From: Actinorugispora endophytica
GTDB lineage: Bacteria > Actinomycetota > Actinomycetes > Streptosporangiales > Streptosporangiaceae
NCBI RefSeq assembly: GCF_004363075.1
Contig: NZ_SNYN01000006.1
Location: forward strand, 210,044 to 274,043
Length of the DNA: 64,000 nucleotides
Reading direction: 5' to 3'
In this document: in pieces, positions 54,049-62,922 of the stretch
How the letters are laid out: each line of letters opens with the position of its first letter
Numbering within the stretch: the stretch's first letter is position 1
The notes under the pieces: generated by a model
Seen by the model: the letters and a program-made list of their open reading frames with translations, nothing else
What the model was told of the DNA's origin: nothing
Databases searched by the model: none
Position numbers and translations under genes: made by a program

Positions 54049-55472
54049 GCCTGGTCGAGCCGACCGAACCGGTCGAGGTCGACAAGCTCGGCCGGGTCCA
54101 CTTCGTGGGGATCGGCGGGGCCGGGATGTCCGGCATCGCGCGGGTGCTGCTGCAGCGCGGGATCGAGGTCTCCGGCAGCGACGCGCGCGACGGCGACCTG
54201 CTGCGCGAGCTCGCCGAACTCGGCGCGACCGTGCACGTGGGGCACGCCGCCGAGCACGTGGGCGCCGCCGAGACGCTCGTCGTGTCCTCGGCGATCAGGG
54301 ACGCCAACCCCGAACTGGCCGAGGCCAGGGCGCGCGGCCTGCGTGTGCTGCCGCGCGCCGCCGCGCTCGGCGCGCTGCTGCTGGACCGGCGCGGGGTCGC
54401 GGTCTCGGGCACCCACGGGAAGACCACCACCACGTCGATGATCACGGTGATGCTCCAGCACCTGGGCGCCGCGCCCGGCTACGTCATCGGCGGCAAGCTG
54501 GTGACCACCGGCCTGGGCGCCGACGCGGGCTCGGGCGACGTCATCGTGGTCGAGGCCGACGAGAGCGACGGCTCCTTCCTCATGCTCTCGCCCCGGATCG
54601 CCGTCGTCACCAACGTCGAGGCCGACCACCTCGACAACTACGGGGGCCTGGAGGAGATCCACGCCAACTTCGCCGCGTTCGTCGACCGGGTGTCCGAGAC
54701 CCTGGTCGTCGGCGTCGACGACCCCGGCGCCCGCCGGGTCGCCGACGTCGCCCGCGAGCGGGGCAAGCGGGTCGTCACCTACGGCGAGGCGGCCGGGGCC
54801 GACTACCGGGTCGGCGCCATCGAGGCCGACGGATTCGCCACGGACTTCACCCTGACCCCGCCCTCGGGCGAGCCGATCCGCTGCTCCGTCGCCGCGCCGG
54901 GACGGCACAACGTCCTCAACGCGGCGGCGGCGGTCGCGGTGGCCGACGAGCTCGGCCACGACCCCGAGGTCGCCGTCGAGGGGCTCGCCGGGTTCACCGG
55001 CGCGGCCCGCCGCTTCGAGTTCAAGGGCGAGGCCGGCGGTGTGCGCGTGTACGACAGCTACGCGCACCACCCCACCGAGCTCGCCGCCGACCTGGCGGCC
55101 GTGCGCGCCGCGCTCGACTCCCAGAAGGCCAAGAGCGGCGGCGACGCGCCGGCGGGTCGGGTCGTGGCGCTGTTCCAGCCCCACCTGTACAGTCGCACGC
55201 GCATCTTCGCCGCCGAGTTCGCCGAGGCGCTCACCCGGGCGGACGAGGTCGTCGTCCTGGGGATCTACGCCGCGCGCGAGGACCCCGAACCAGGGGTCGG
55301 CGCCGAGCTGATCACCGACCGGGTCGGCCACGACCGGGTGTACCACCACCCGGACCGGGCCGACGCCGTCGCCCGGGTCGCGGCCGTCGCCCGGCCGGGC
55401 GACGTCGTGCTGACGATGGGAGCCGGAGACGTCACCGAGCTCGGCCCGGTGATCGTCGCGGCGCTCGGCTGA
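54045..55472 (+). CDS. murC: UDP-MurNAc:L-Ala ligase (MurC)
   Basis: Starts the stem peptide by adding L-alanine to UDP-MurNAc. The protein is 475 aa from the ATG overlapping the murG stop. Motifs: VHFVGIGGAGMSGIARVLLQ (N-terminal Rossmann domain), VAVSGTHGKTTTTSMITVML (P-loop, near 121), VVEADESDGSFLMLSPRIAV, TNVEADHLDNYGGLEEIHAN, FTGAARRFEFKGEAGGVRVY, DSYAHHPTELAADLAAVRAA and FQPHLYSRTRIFAAEFAEAL. Every signature of the MurC subfamily, including HHPTE, is present. The gene ends 44 nt before ftsQ. Confidence 0.98.
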   Translation: MSLVEPTEPVEVDKLGRVHFVGIGGAGMSGIARVLLQRGIEVSGSDARDGDLLRELAELGATVHVGHAAEHVGAAETLVVSSAIRDANPELAEARARGLRVLPRAAALGALLLDRRGVAVSGTHGKTTTTSMITVMLQHLGAAPGYVIGGKLVTTGLGADAGSGDVIVVEADESDGSFLMLSPRIAVVTNVEADHLDNYGGLEEIHANFAAFVDRVSETLVVGVDDPGARRVADVARERGKRVVTYGEAAGADYRVGAIEADGFATDFTLTPPSGEPIRCSVAAPGRHNVLNAAAAVAVADELGHDPEVAVEGLAGFTGAARRFEFKGEAGGVRVYDSYAHHPTELAADLAAVRAALDSQKAKSGGDAPAGRVVALFQPHLYSRTRIFAAEFAEALTRADEVVVLGIYAAREDPEPGVGAELITDRVGHDRVYHHPDRADAVARVAAVARPGDVVLTMGAGDVTELGPVIVAALG

Positions 55473-55516
55473 CCGCGGAGCGGGCGCGTTCGGGACGCCG
55501 AGACAGGAGGGGCAGG

Positions 55517-56263
55517 GTGACGGTCGAGGACCAGCGGCCCCGGGCGTCCGGACGGACCGGCGCGCCCCCCTCCGAACGCCGCGGATCGGACCCGTGGAAG
55601 GTCGCCTTCGTGGCGCTCCTCGTGGTGGGACTGCTCGCGGTCGTCACCTGGGTGCTGCTGGGATCGCGGCTGCTCGTCGTGCGCCAGATCGAGGTCGGTG
55701 GCCTGGGCCGGCTCACCGAGGACGAGGTCGCGGCGGCGGTGGACGTGGCCACCGGAACCCCCCTGGCCAGGGTGGACACCGACGCCGCCGCGGAGCGGGT
55801 GGAGGAGCTGAGGCTGGCCGAGTCCGCCGAGGTCTCGCGAGGCTGGCCCGCCACCCTCGTCGTCGAGGTCGTGGAGCGCACCCCGGTGGTCAGCATCCAG
55901 GCCGGCCACGGATACCTCCTGGTGGACCGCGAGGGGGTGCGCGTCGAGGACTCCGAGACCCGGCCGTCGGGATACCCGCTGGTGAGCGTCAGGGGCGAGG
56001 TCGAGGGGAACCCCGCGATCGCCGAGGCGGCCCGGATCGCCCGCGAGCTGCCCGGACCGCTCCTGGACGAGGTCGACACCATCGAGGCCACCGACCGCGC
56101 CACCATCACACTCGGGCTCAGCGGCGGGGCGACCGTGGTCTGGGGGGACGCCGAGCGCGGCGCGGACAAGGCGCGGGTGCTCCAGGTGCTCATGCGCGAG
56201 CACCCTCAGGAGGAGGGGCTCCGGTACGACGTGAGCGCCGCGGGAGTGGCGGTCGTCGGATGA
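55517..56263 (+). CDS. ftsQ: Cell division protein FtsQ
   Basis: Bitopic divisome protein that bridges FtsL/DivIC and early division proteins. The protein is 248 aa from GTG 55517 with AGGAGGGGCAGG upstream. A short cytoplasmic tail (residues 1-27) precedes one transmembrane helix (VAFVALLVVGLLAVVTWVLL, about 29-48). The POTRA domain (VVRQIEVGGLGRLTEDEVAA through VEVVERTPVVSIQAG) and the beta domain (HGYLLVDREGVRVEDSETRP) follow. Length and domain order are typical. It is the last gene before the long ftsZ leader; an ATG overlapping its stop opens only a 49-codon frame that I regard as non-coding. Confidence 0.93.
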   Translation: MTVEDQRPRASGRTGAPPSERRGSDPWKVAFVALLVVGLLAVVTWVLLGSRLLVVRQIEVGGLGRLTEDEVAAAVDVATGTPLARVDTDAAAERVEELRLAESAEVSRGWPATLVVEVVERTPVVSIQAGHGYLLVDREGVRVEDSETRPSGYPLVSVRGEVEGNPAIAEAARIARELPGPLLDEVDTIEATDRATITLGLSGGATVVWGDAERGADKARVLQVLMREHPQEEGLRYDVSAAGVAVVG

Positions 56264-56356
56264 GCCCGGAGGACGACACCGATCGCAAAGGGCGACGCGC
56301 GCGGCGTGCCCAGCACTCCGCCGCGCGACACGCCGATAGTCTGAAGTCGTGGTTAG

Positions 56357-56447
56357 TTGCCCGTCCCCGGGGTGGCGGCCTACTGTCAGGAAGCAGCACC
56401 CTTGGTTGACATAAGTAAAGAAAACCGACCGCATCGCACGTGATGCG
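56357..56447 (+). promoter_or_regulatory. ftsZ upstream control region
   Basis: The 374-nt gap 56264-56637 holds a candidate promoter TTGCCC (56357-56362), 18-nt spacer, TACTGT (56381-56386). A perfect TTGACA (56406-56411) is followed by ATAAGTAAAG without a standard -10. Further down is an inverted repeat CGCATC-N6-GATGCG (56430-56447). The A+T-rich patch and the palindrome stand out from the background. ftsZ is expected to be driven separately from the rest of the dcw cluster in actinomycetes. Confidence 0.45.
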
Positions 56448-56637
56448 GATGGGATGACGCCGTGCCCCCGTGGTCGCGCGGCCCCACCGCCCCGGACGGA
56501 AGCCAGAACCGGGGCACCACGTGCAGCAAGCAGAACCGGACAGCTTTCGAGCCGGTCCAGACCGGGAACGCGCGCTCGGCGCCCTTTCCCGGAGGAGCCG
56601 GCAGAGTAGCAAGAAGCGAGCGGAAAGGCCCCTCGTC

Positions 56638-58020
56638 GTGGCAGCACCGCAGAACTACCTCGCGGTCATCAAAGTCGTCGGCATCGGCGGCGGCGGTGTC
56701 AACGCCGTCAATCGCATGATCGAAGAGGGCCTCAAGGGCGTCGAGTTCATAGCGATCAACACCGACGCCCAGGCGCTGCTCATGAGCGATGCCGACGTCA
56801 AGCTCGACGTCGGGCGCGAGCTCACCCGCGGCCTCGGCGCGGGCGCCAACCCCGACGTGGGCCGGAAGGCGGCCGAGGACCACCGGGAGGAGATCGAGGA
56901 GGTCCTCAAGGGCGCGGACATGGTCTTCGTCACAGCGGGCGAGGGCGGTGGGACGGGCACCGGCGGCGCGCCGGTGGTGGCCAACATCGCCCGCTCCCTG
57001 GGGGCGCTCACCATAGGGGTCGTCACCCGCCCGTTCGGATTCGAGGGCAAGCGCCGCGCCACCCAGGCCGAGTCGGGCATAGCGATGCTGCGCGAAGAGG
57101 TCGACACGCTCATCGTCATCCCCAACGACCGGCTCCTGTCCATCTCGGACCGCCAGGTCAGCGTCCTGGACGCGTTCAAGGCCGCCGACCAGGTACTGCT
57201 GTCCGGTGTCCAGGGCATAACGGACCTGATCACCACGCCGGGCCTGATCAACCTGGACTTCGCCGACGTCAAGTCGGTCATGTCGGGGGCGGGGTCGGCC
57301 CTCATGGGCATCGGCTCGGCCCGCGGCGACGACCGCGCCGTGGCGGCGGCGGAGATGGCGATCTCCTCGCCGCTGCTCGAGGCCAGCATCGACGGCGCGC
57401 ACGGCGTGCTGCTGTCCATCCAGGGAGGCTCGGACCTCGGCCTGTTCGAGATCAACGAGGCGGCCCAGCTCGTGGCGAACTCCGCGGCGCCCGAGGCCAA
57501 CATCATCTTCGGCGCGGTCATCGACGACGCGCTCGGCGACGAGGTGCGGGTCACGGTCATCGCGGCCGGGTTCGACGAGCCCCAGGTGGAGGCAGTCCCC
57601 CCGTCCCGGGCGGTGACCGCGCCTAGTCCTCCACCCGTGCAGCGGCCCGCGCCCGCCCCGGCGCCGGTCCGCCCGGTCGAGCCCGCGCCCGAGCCGGTGC
57701 GCGAGCCCGAGCCCCCGGTGCACCGCGCCCCGGAGCCCCCCGTGTACCGCGCGCCCGAGCCGGTCCGCGAACCCGAGCCCGAGCCCGAGCCCGAGCCCGA
57801 ACCGACCCGGGTGATCGAGCCCGAACCGGTCGCCGAGCCGGAGGAGCCCGAGGAGAGGCCGTACCGCCCGGGCGGCATCCACGCGGTGGGGGAGAACGGC
57901 TACAACCGTCCCCGCACGTCGGAGAGCCCGTTCTCCCGGACCAGCGAGATCCCGACGCCGCGGCGCAGGGTGGTCTTCGACGAGGGTGACGACCTCGACG
58001 TCCCGGACTTCCTCAAGTAA
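56638..58020 (+). CDS. ftsZ: Cell division protein FtsZ
   Basis: Tubulin-like GTPase that forms the division ring. The protein is 460 aa; GTG 56638 ([20 protein letters not shown]) has AAAGG upstream and matches the actinobacterial start, so the 56 extra codons upstream are rejected. Tubulin signature [13 protein letters not shown] (about 100-112), N-terminal [13 protein letters not shown] and the T7 synergy loop [15 protein letters not shown] (about 204) are intact. From about residue 320 a linker of about 130 residues is rich in Pro and Glu, including an [12 protein letters not shown] run. The C-terminal peptide [10 protein letters not shown], which binds SepF and FtsW, is conserved. A palindromic terminator follows 15 nt after the stop. 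Confidence 0.98.
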   Translation: MAAPQNYLAVIKVVGIGGGGVNAVNRMIEEGLKGVEFIAINTDAQALLMSDADVKLDVGRELTRGLGAGANPDVGRKAAEDHREEIEEVLKGADMVFVTAGEGGGTGTGGAPVVANIARSLGALTIGVVTRPFGFEGKRRATQAESGIAMLREEVDTLIVIPNDRLLSISDRQVSVLDAFKAADQVLLSGVQGITDLITTPGLINLDFADVKSVMSGAGSALMGIGSARGDDRAVAAAEMAISSPLLEASIDGAHGVLLSIQGGSDLGLFEINEAAQLVANSAAPEANIIFGAVIDDALGDEVRVTVIAAGFDEPQVEAVPPSRAVTAPSPPPVQRPAPAPAPVRPVEPAPEPVREPEPPVHRAPEPPVYRAPEPVREPEPEPEPEPEPTRVIEPEPVAEPEEPEERPYRPGGIHAVGENGYNRPRTSESPFSRTSEIPTPRRRVVFDEGDDLDVPDFLK

Positions 58021-58035
58021 CCGCAGTACCGCGTC

Positions 58036-58061
58036 GCCCGGCCTGGGATCCCAGGCCGGGC
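58036..58061 (+). terminator. Terminator after ftsZ
   Basis: A 26-bp perfect palindrome (GCCCGGCCTGG, GATC, CCAGGCCGGGC) followed by CTTC, 15 nt after the ftsZ stop. Confidence 0.7.
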
Positions 58062-58123
58062 TTCGCGCGCTCCGCCCCTCATCCCCTCTGCCCCCACCAA
58101 CGGACAAGGAGGTGCTCGCGCCG

Positions 58124-58843
58124 ATGAGCACCGTGATCGAACTGGCGCCCGGCGTCCGGGCCGGGTTCACCCAGCGCGGTGGCGGGGTCAGCCGGGACCC
58201 CTACACCAGCCTGAACCTGGGCGGCCACGTCGGCGACGACGCCGAGGCCGTCGCCGAGAACCGGGAGCGGGCCGCCCGCGGGTTCGGCCTCGACCCCCGC
58301 CGCGTCGCGTGGATGAACCAGGTGCACGGCTCCGACGTCGCGGTCGTGGCCGATGGCGGCCATGCCGGCGACGCGGACGCCGTCGTGACCACCGAGGCCG
58401 GACTGGCGTTGGCGGTCCTGGTGGCGGACTGCCTTCCGCTGCTGGTCGCGGACCCGGAGGCGGGCGTCGTCGGCGCGGCGCACTCGGGGCGGCCGGGAAC
58501 GGCCGCGAACATCGCCTCGGCGCTGGTGGGGGAGATGACGCGGCACGGCGCCGACCCGGCGCGGTGCACCGCGCTGCTGGGGCCGGTGATCTGCGGACGC
58601 TGCTACGAGGTGCCCGCCGAGCTGCGGGAGGAGGTGGCCCGGTCCGCGCCCGAGGCCTGGTGCGACACCGCCGAGGGCACGCCGGGTGTGGACATCCGCG
58701 CGGCGGTCGCCGCCCAGCTGGAGCGGGCGGGCGTGGGAGCGGTCAGGCACGACGCGCGGTGCACCAGGGAGAGCGCCGAGCTGTTCTCCTACCGCCGCGA
58801 CTCCGCCACCGGCCGGTTCGCCGGATACGTCTGGAGGGTCTGA
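58124..58843 (+). CDS. pgeF: PgeF/YfiH-family protein (laccase-domain purine nucleoside phosphorylase family)
   Basis: A 239-aa protein of the DUF152/YfiH family: multicopper-oxidase-like fold with a zinc site. Members have been reported as peptidoglycan-editing factor and as purine nucleoside phosphorylase/adenosine deaminase. ATG 58124 follows a perfect AAGGAGGTG with 9-nt spacing. The metal-site motifs are WMNQVHGSDVAV (His), VADCLPLLVADP (Cys) and GAAHSGRPGTAANIA (His). The last reads AHSGRPG rather than the common AHAGWRG. GPVICGRCYEVPAELREEV and ELFSYRRDSATGRFAGYVW are also typical. Position between ftsZ and yggS is standard (ylmD). Confidence 0.9.
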   Translation: MSTVIELAPGVRAGFTQRGGGVSRDPYTSLNLGGHVGDDAEAVAENRERAARGFGLDPRRVAWMNQVHGSDVAVVADGGHAGDADAVVTTEAGLALAVLVADCLPLLVADPEAGVVGAAHSGRPGTAANIASALVGEMTRHGADPARCTALLGPVICGRCYEVPAELREEVARSAPEAWCDTAEGTPGVDIRAAVAAQLERAGVGAVRHDARCTRESAELFSYRRDSATGRFAGYVWRV

Positions 58844-58844
58844 C

Positions 58845-59570
58845 ATGGGCGGGACGAACGCGCGGCGGGCCGAGATCGCCGCGAACCTGGAGCGGGTGCG
58901 GGAACGGGTGGACGCCGCCTGCGCGGCGGCCGGGAGAGCGCCGGAGGAGGTCCGCGTCATCGCGGTCACCAAGAACCATCCGGCGTCCGACGTGCGTATC
59001 CTCGCGGAGCTCGGCCTGCGCGACGTGGGCGAGAACCGGGACCAGGAGGCCGCCGGGAAGGCCGCCGAGTGCGGTGATCTCGATCTCACCTGGCACTTCG
59101 TCGGGCAGCTGCAGACGAACAAGGCGCGCTCGGTGGCCCGGTACGCCGACATGGTCCACTCGGTGGACCGGGGACGGCTGGTCGCGGAGCTGGCCAGACG
59201 CGCCCGGAACGAGGGGCGTGAGCTGGGCTGCCTGGTCCAGGTCAACCTGGACCCGGACTCGGAGCGGGGGCTGATCGGTCCGCGCGGCGGGGTCGACCCC
59301 GCGGACGTGCCCGCCCTGGCGGACGCGGTCGCCGCGGAGGAGGGCCTCTCGCTGGGCGGGGTGATGGCGGTCGCGCCGAGGGGGTCCGATCCGGAGCCGG
59401 CCTTCGACCGGCTCTACTCGGTCGCAGCCGACCTCAGGGCTCGCTACCCTCGTGCCACGGTGATTTCCGCGGGGATGAGCGGGGACCTGGAGGCCGCGAT
59501 CCGCAGGGGTGCGACACACCTGCGGATAGGTACGGCGTTGCTCGGCGACCGTGTGGCGATCGTGGGGTAA
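58845..59570 (+). CDS. YggS/YlmE-family PLP homeostasis protein
   Basis: PLP-binding protein involved in pyridoxal phosphate balance. The protein is 241 aa from ATG 58845, GGAGG 7 nt upstream. It is a single TIM barrel with the PLP-binding Lys in VRVIAVTKNHPASDVRILAE (VTK for the usual VSK), then DVGENRDQEAAGKAAECGDL, WHFVGQLQTNKARSVARYAD, CLVQVNLDPDSERGLIGPRG and VISAGMSGDLEAAIRRGATH with the C-terminal LRIGTALLGDR. The phosphate-binding SAGMSxD is intact. It follows pgeF by 1 nt and precedes sepF. Confidence 0.95.
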   Translation: MGGTNARRAEIAANLERVRERVDAACAAAGRAPEEVRVIAVTKNHPASDVRILAELGLRDVGENRDQEAAGKAAECGDLDLTWHFVGQLQTNKARSVARYADMVHSVDRGRLVAELARRARNEGRELGCLVQVNLDPDSERGLIGPRGGVDPADVPALADAVAAEEGLSLGGVMAVAPRGSDPEPAFDRLYSVAADLRARYPRATVISAGMSGDLEAAIRRGATHLRIGTALLGDRVAIVG

Positions 59571-59687
59571 TGTCCCCACATGGACCTTGGGGCTCACGCT
59601 GTGGCCTCCGCCAGCGGGGTCAACCGGGCCTGAACCAGCGATAAGTCATCTGCGGTACATCACCACAGGGACGACGGAAGGCAAGAG

Positions 59688-60215
59688 ATGGCCGGCGCTA
59701 TGCGCAAGATGGCGGTCTACCTCGGCCTCGTGGAGGACGACCGTTACGATCACCGCTATGCGGATGAATACGATGACTTCGATGACTTCGATGAGGGCGT
59801 CGAGGAGCGGTCCGGCCGAGAGCACGGACCCCGGGACGCCGACTCTCGAAGTGACTCCGTGACGGATTCGGGCGATTACACCGTGTCTCACAATGAGCGA
59901 CGTAATGTCTCCGTCACCGCCCCCGCGACAGCCGATCTCGCGCGAATCACGACGCTCCATCCCCGGACGTACAACGAAGCGCGTACTATCGGAGAGCATT
60001 TCCGGGAGGGCATCCCGGTGATCATGAACCTGACCGAGATGGTCGACAGCGACGCCAAGCGCCTCGTCGACTTCGCGGCGGGGCTGATCTTCGGGCTGCA
60101 TGGCAGTATCGAACGCGTGACGAACAAGGTGTTCCTGTTGTCTCCGGCTAATGTTGAGGTGACCGCTGAAGACAAAGCACGTATCGCTGAGCGAGGGTTC
60201 TTCAATCAGAGTTAG
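59688..60215 (+). CDS. sepF: SepF, FtsZ membrane anchor
   Basis: Anchors FtsZ filaments to the membrane and is the main FtsZ partner in actinobacteria, which lack FtsA. The protein is 175 aa behind GGAAGG. The N-terminal amphipathic helix is [20 protein letters not shown], then a disordered Asp-rich region ([15 protein letters not shown]), then the conserved SepF core from about residue 78 ([80 protein letters not shown]). Codon use is noticeably less G+C-rich than the mur genes, as for its neighbour yggT. Confidence 0.97.
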   Translation: MAGAMRKMAVYLGLVEDDRYDHRYADEYDDFDDFDEGVEERSGREHGPRDADSRSDSVTDSGDYTVSHNERRNVSVTAPATADLARITTLHPRTYNEARTIGEHFREGIPVIMNLTEMVDSDAKRLVDFAAGLIFGLHGSIERVTNKVFLLSPANVEVTAEDKARIAERGFFNQS

Positions 60216-60254
60216 AACAGCACAGACGTCCAGTGAGGCAGCCGGAGTACGAGT

Positions 60255-60560
60255 GTGAACATCGTCCAAGTCGTGCTCGGCAACGTTCTGTACTTTGTCC
60301 TATACATCTTCCTGTTCGTTCTGATCGGGCGGTTGGTGTTCGACTTGGTCCAGTCCTTCGCCAGATCATGGCAGCCCACCGGATTCGTATTGGTCCTGGC
60401 CGAGACGACGTACACGATCACGGACCCTCCCCTGAGGTTCCTGCGACGCTTCATCAAGCCCATCCGGCTGGGGAGCATCGCGCTGGACCTGAGCTTCACG
60501 GTCCTGTTCATCGTGGTGATGGTCCTCATCCAGTTCGTGGCACTGATCCCGACCATGTAG
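60255..60560 (+). CDS. YggT-family membrane protein
   Basis: A 101-aa protein from GTG 60255 with two long hydrophobic regions (VVLGNVLYFVLYIFLFVLIG at the start; LDLSFTVLFIVVMVLIQFVA near the end). Between them is the conserved amphipathic stretch TYTITDPPLRFLRRFIKPIR, with the DPPLRxxRRxI motif typical of YggT. Homologues (YlmG) sit between sepF and divIVA in many Gram-positive genomes and are linked to envelope or division functions; mechanism unknown. A single YggT unit is present rather than the duplicated form seen in some bacteria. Confidence 0.93.
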   Translation: MNIVQVVLGNVLYFVLYIFLFVLIGRLVFDLVQSFARSWQPTGFVLVLAETTYTITDPPLRFLRRFIKPIRLGSIALDLSFTVLFIVVMVLIQFVALIPTM

Positions 60561-60611
60561 CAAGGCCCGAGATGTCGGAAAGGTAGGCTCCGGTTCCGAT
60601 ACGTGAGTCTT

Positions 60612-60653
60612 GGTCATGATCTGGATTGCCGTAAGGTCACGATCAGGTAGCGT
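60612..60653 (+). promoter_or_regulatory. wag31 promoter with GGTCANGATC repeats
   Basis: TTGCCG (60626-60631), a 16-nt spacer and TAGCGT (60648-60653) form a candidate promoter 39 nt before the wag31 ATG. Direct repeats GGTCATGATC (60612-60621) and GGTCACGATC (60635-60644) flank and overlap it, 23 nt apart. Confidence 0.5.
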
Positions 60654-60691
60654 CCCTACGGACAGAGTCCAAGCGCGCCAAGGAGACGAAC

Positions 60692-61579
60692 ATGCCGCTG
60701 ACACCCGCGGATGTACGGAATAAACAGTTCAGTACGACCCGGCTCCGGCCGGGGTATGACGAAGAAGAGGTCGACGCCTTCCTCGACGAGGTCGAGTCCG
60801 AGCTCGACCGCCTGATCCAGGAGAACGAGGAACTGCGCGGCAAGCTCGCCGAGTGCTTGCGCGGCAAGGTCCCCCCTGCGGGAATGAACGACTTCCAGCC
60901 CCAGGAACCCCCGCAGCAGATGGCGCCCCCCGAGCCCCCCAAGCCCGAGCCGATGCAGATGCGTCAGCCCGAGCCCATGCAGATGCGCCAGCCCGAGCCC
61001 ATGCAGCAGAGCATGCCCGCCATGGGCCTGCCCGGCGGCGGCGAGGACAACATGGACACCGCCGCCCGGGTGCTCGCCCTCGCCCAGCAGACCGCCGACC
61101 AGGCGATCTCCGACGCCCGACGCGAGGCCGACGAGACCCTGGGCCGCGCCCGCCACGAGGCCGACGACATCCTCGGCAAGGCCCGTCGCCAGGCCGAGCA
61201 GATCGTCAACGAGGCGCGCGCGCGTTCGGAGAACCTGGACCGGGACGCCCAGGAGCGCCACCGCCAGGTGATGGGCACGCTCGTGCAGCAGCGCGACGAG
61301 CTGGAGCACAAGGTGGCCGGGCTCAAGGACTTCGAGCGCGAGTACCGCAGCCGGCTCAAGGACTACTTCGAGCGGCAGCTGCGCGAACTCGCCGAGGGAG
61401 CGAACGAGCACAACAACCCGAACGTCACCGGCGGCTTCCAGACCATGGCTCCCCCCACGGGCGCCAACCCGTCCCTGCAGCACGCGGGCCCCGGCGGTCC
61501 TCCCGGAAACCCCTTCGCCTCTCCCGAGCCGACTCCGCACGGCAGCTACCACCCGGGCGAGCCGCACGACCGCCACTGA
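60692..61579 (+). CDS. wag31: DivIVA/Wag31 polar growth protein
   Basis: Coiled-coil protein that marks cell poles and directs apical growth in actinobacteria. The protein is 295 aa. The N-terminal lipid-binding domain MPLTPADVRNKQFSTTRLRP then GYDEEEVDAFLDEVESELDR is canonical. A Pro/Gln/Met linker follows (residues about 65-115), including two copies of PEPMQMRQ; then a long coiled coil (DTAARVLALAQQTADQAISD to about residue 245) with heptads such as EADETLGRARHEADDILGKA. The C-terminal tail is Pro/Gly/His-rich. Phosphorylation of the N-terminal domain by Ser/Thr kinases is known in mycobacteria; a candidate Thr lies in ADVRNKQFSTTR. Essential gene in relatives. Confidence 0.97.
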   Translation: MPLTPADVRNKQFSTTRLRPGYDEEEVDAFLDEVESELDRLIQENEELRGKLAECLRGKVPPAGMNDFQPQEPPQQMAPPEPPKPEPMQMRQPEPMQMRQPEPMQQSMPAMGLPGGGEDNMDTAARVLALAQQTADQAISDARREADETLGRARHEADDILGKARRQAEQIVNEARARSENLDRDAQERHRQVMGTLVQQRDELEHKVAGLKDFEREYRSRLKDYFERQLRELAEGANEHNNPNVTGGFQTMAPPTGANPSLQHAGPGGPPGNPFASPEPTPHGSYHPGEPHDRH

Positions 61580-61640
61580 GACCCAGTGGTCGGTGAAGAC
61601 ACAATTGAACCCCTGAGTTCGTGAAAAGGCATCCATCCCG

Positions 61641-62810
61641 GTGATCATCGTTTGCCTGGTGCTGGTCCTCGCGGCGTTCGCCGTGATCGGTACGGCACTG
61701 GCGCTCGCAGAGCTGTCCCTGGTCTATGTCGCGCTGGGGCTCGGCGGACTGTCCGCCGCCCTGCTCGCGGTCGAGGCCGTCCGAAGCAGGAGAACCCTGT
61801 TCGGAGGGGACCGGGCGAAGCCGCTCGCTGGTCACCTGGCTGCCGACACTCGGGAATCCGTGACAGGGCTGCCACGGACGGACGGTTTGGGGAAGGCGTC
61901 CGTCCGCACCATCCCTGTCCCGGAGCCTGTCGGCACCGGAAGCTCACCCGCGCGCCCCGAGGACTCAGGGGAACCGGTCGGCCAGGCCGACACATCCGCA
62001 CCCGCGCCGGTTTCCGAACCGGTGCGGGCGGCCGTTTTCACGCGGCCCGACTCCCGGCCCGTGCCCCCGGTCGACGAGGCCGAGGAATCCACCGTCAAAA
62101 CGCCCGAGCCGGTGGACGACGAGGAGACCGTCGACCTCGCTCCGGAGAAGGGCGCGGAGGACGACGAGGAGACCGAGCGGATCACCCCGGCCCCGTCGGG
62201 CTCGTCCCCGGACGAGGCGACGACGGTCGTCCGGATCCCCGTCGCGGTGCCGGTGGACGACGAGGAGACCGAGCGGATCACCCCGCCCCCGGCCGAGGCG
62301 GACGAGGACGACGAGGCCACGGTCCGCTTCGTCCCGCCGGGCGAGGACGACGAGGAGACCGAGCGGATCACCCCGCCCCCGGTCGGGGCGGACGACGAGG
62401 ACGAGCACGCCCCGGCGGCGGTCGCCTTCAGCGAACCCGCCCGGTGGGACCCGCCCGTCCACGCGCCGGACCAGCGCGGCGAGGGGGACGAGGAGGCCGT
62501 GACCCCGGCGAACGAACCCCCTGCGGATCTCGCGGACGACGCGGAGGAGACCGAGCGGATCACCCCGCCCCCGGTCGGGGCGGACGACGAGCCCGACGAC
62601 GAGCCCACGGTCCTGCTGGTTCCGGCTCCGGTCGAGGAGACCGAGGAGACGGCCGCGGTCCCCGCTCCGGTCGAGGCCGAGGACGACGAGGCCACGGTCC
62701 GCTTCGTCCCGCCGGGCGAGGACGACGAGGAGACCGAGCGGATCACCCCGCCCGAGGAGGACCCGGACCGCACGGCGGACGTCCGGCGCTCCCCCGGGTC
62801 GGAGGACTGA
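61641..62810 (+). CDS. Membrane-anchored acidic repeat protein, unknown function
   Basis: A 389-aa protein starting at GTG 61641. Residues 1-45 form two hydrophobic helices (IIVCLVLVLAAFAVIGTALA and LVYVALGLGGLSAALLAVEA). The remainder is a disordered, very acidic region with five DDEETERITP-type repeats at about residues 174, 205, 235, 299 and 359, plus a 25-residue block (EDDEATVRFVPPGEDDEETE...) present twice. At the DNA level a 75-bp segment (62304-62378) is identical to 62679-62753. Each repeat contains TP, a possible kinase target, in an acidic setting. It follows wag31 after 61 nt on the same strand, so it may belong to polar growth, but nothing in the sequence proves it. I do not recognise a family. 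Confidence 0.8.
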   Translation: MIIVCLVLVLAAFAVIGTALALAELSLVYVALGLGGLSAALLAVEAVRSRRTLFGGDRAKPLAGHLAADTRESVTGLPRTDGLGKASVRTIPVPEPVGTGSSPARPEDSGEPVGQADTSAPAPVSEPVRAAVFTRPDSRPVPPVDEAEESTVKTPEPVDDEETVDLAPEKGAEDDEETERITPAPSGSSPDEATTVVRIPVAVPVDDEETERITPPPAEADEDDEATVRFVPPGEDDEETERITPPPVGADDEDEHAPAAVAFSEPARWDPPVHAPDQRGEGDEEAVTPANEPPADLADDAEETERITPPPVGADDEPDDEPTVLLVPAPVEETEETAAVPAPVEAEDDEATVRFVPPGEDDEETERITPPEEDPDRTADVRRSPGSED

Positions 62811-62922
62811 CCGGCCCCTCTCCGGTGTGTCAGGGCTGAGGGGTCTAGAGAGGTTCCGGTTTGGGGGTGTTTTTCGCTGTTGTGGGGTGACGTTTTGGCT
62901 TGGCGTGGGCTAGGCCGAAGAG

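Noticed and set aside
56260..56409. 49-codon frame whose ATG overlaps the ftsQ stop
   Set aside because: Arg/Ala-rich without structure, covers the ftsZ control region and has no ribosome-binding site beyond the ftsQ C-terminus. Probably non-coding.
62140..62760. Tandem DNA repeats that might suggest a CRISPR array
   Set aside because: The repeats are unevenly spaced, in frame, and encode a repeated acidic peptide in a continuous gene; there are no unique spacers or cas genes.
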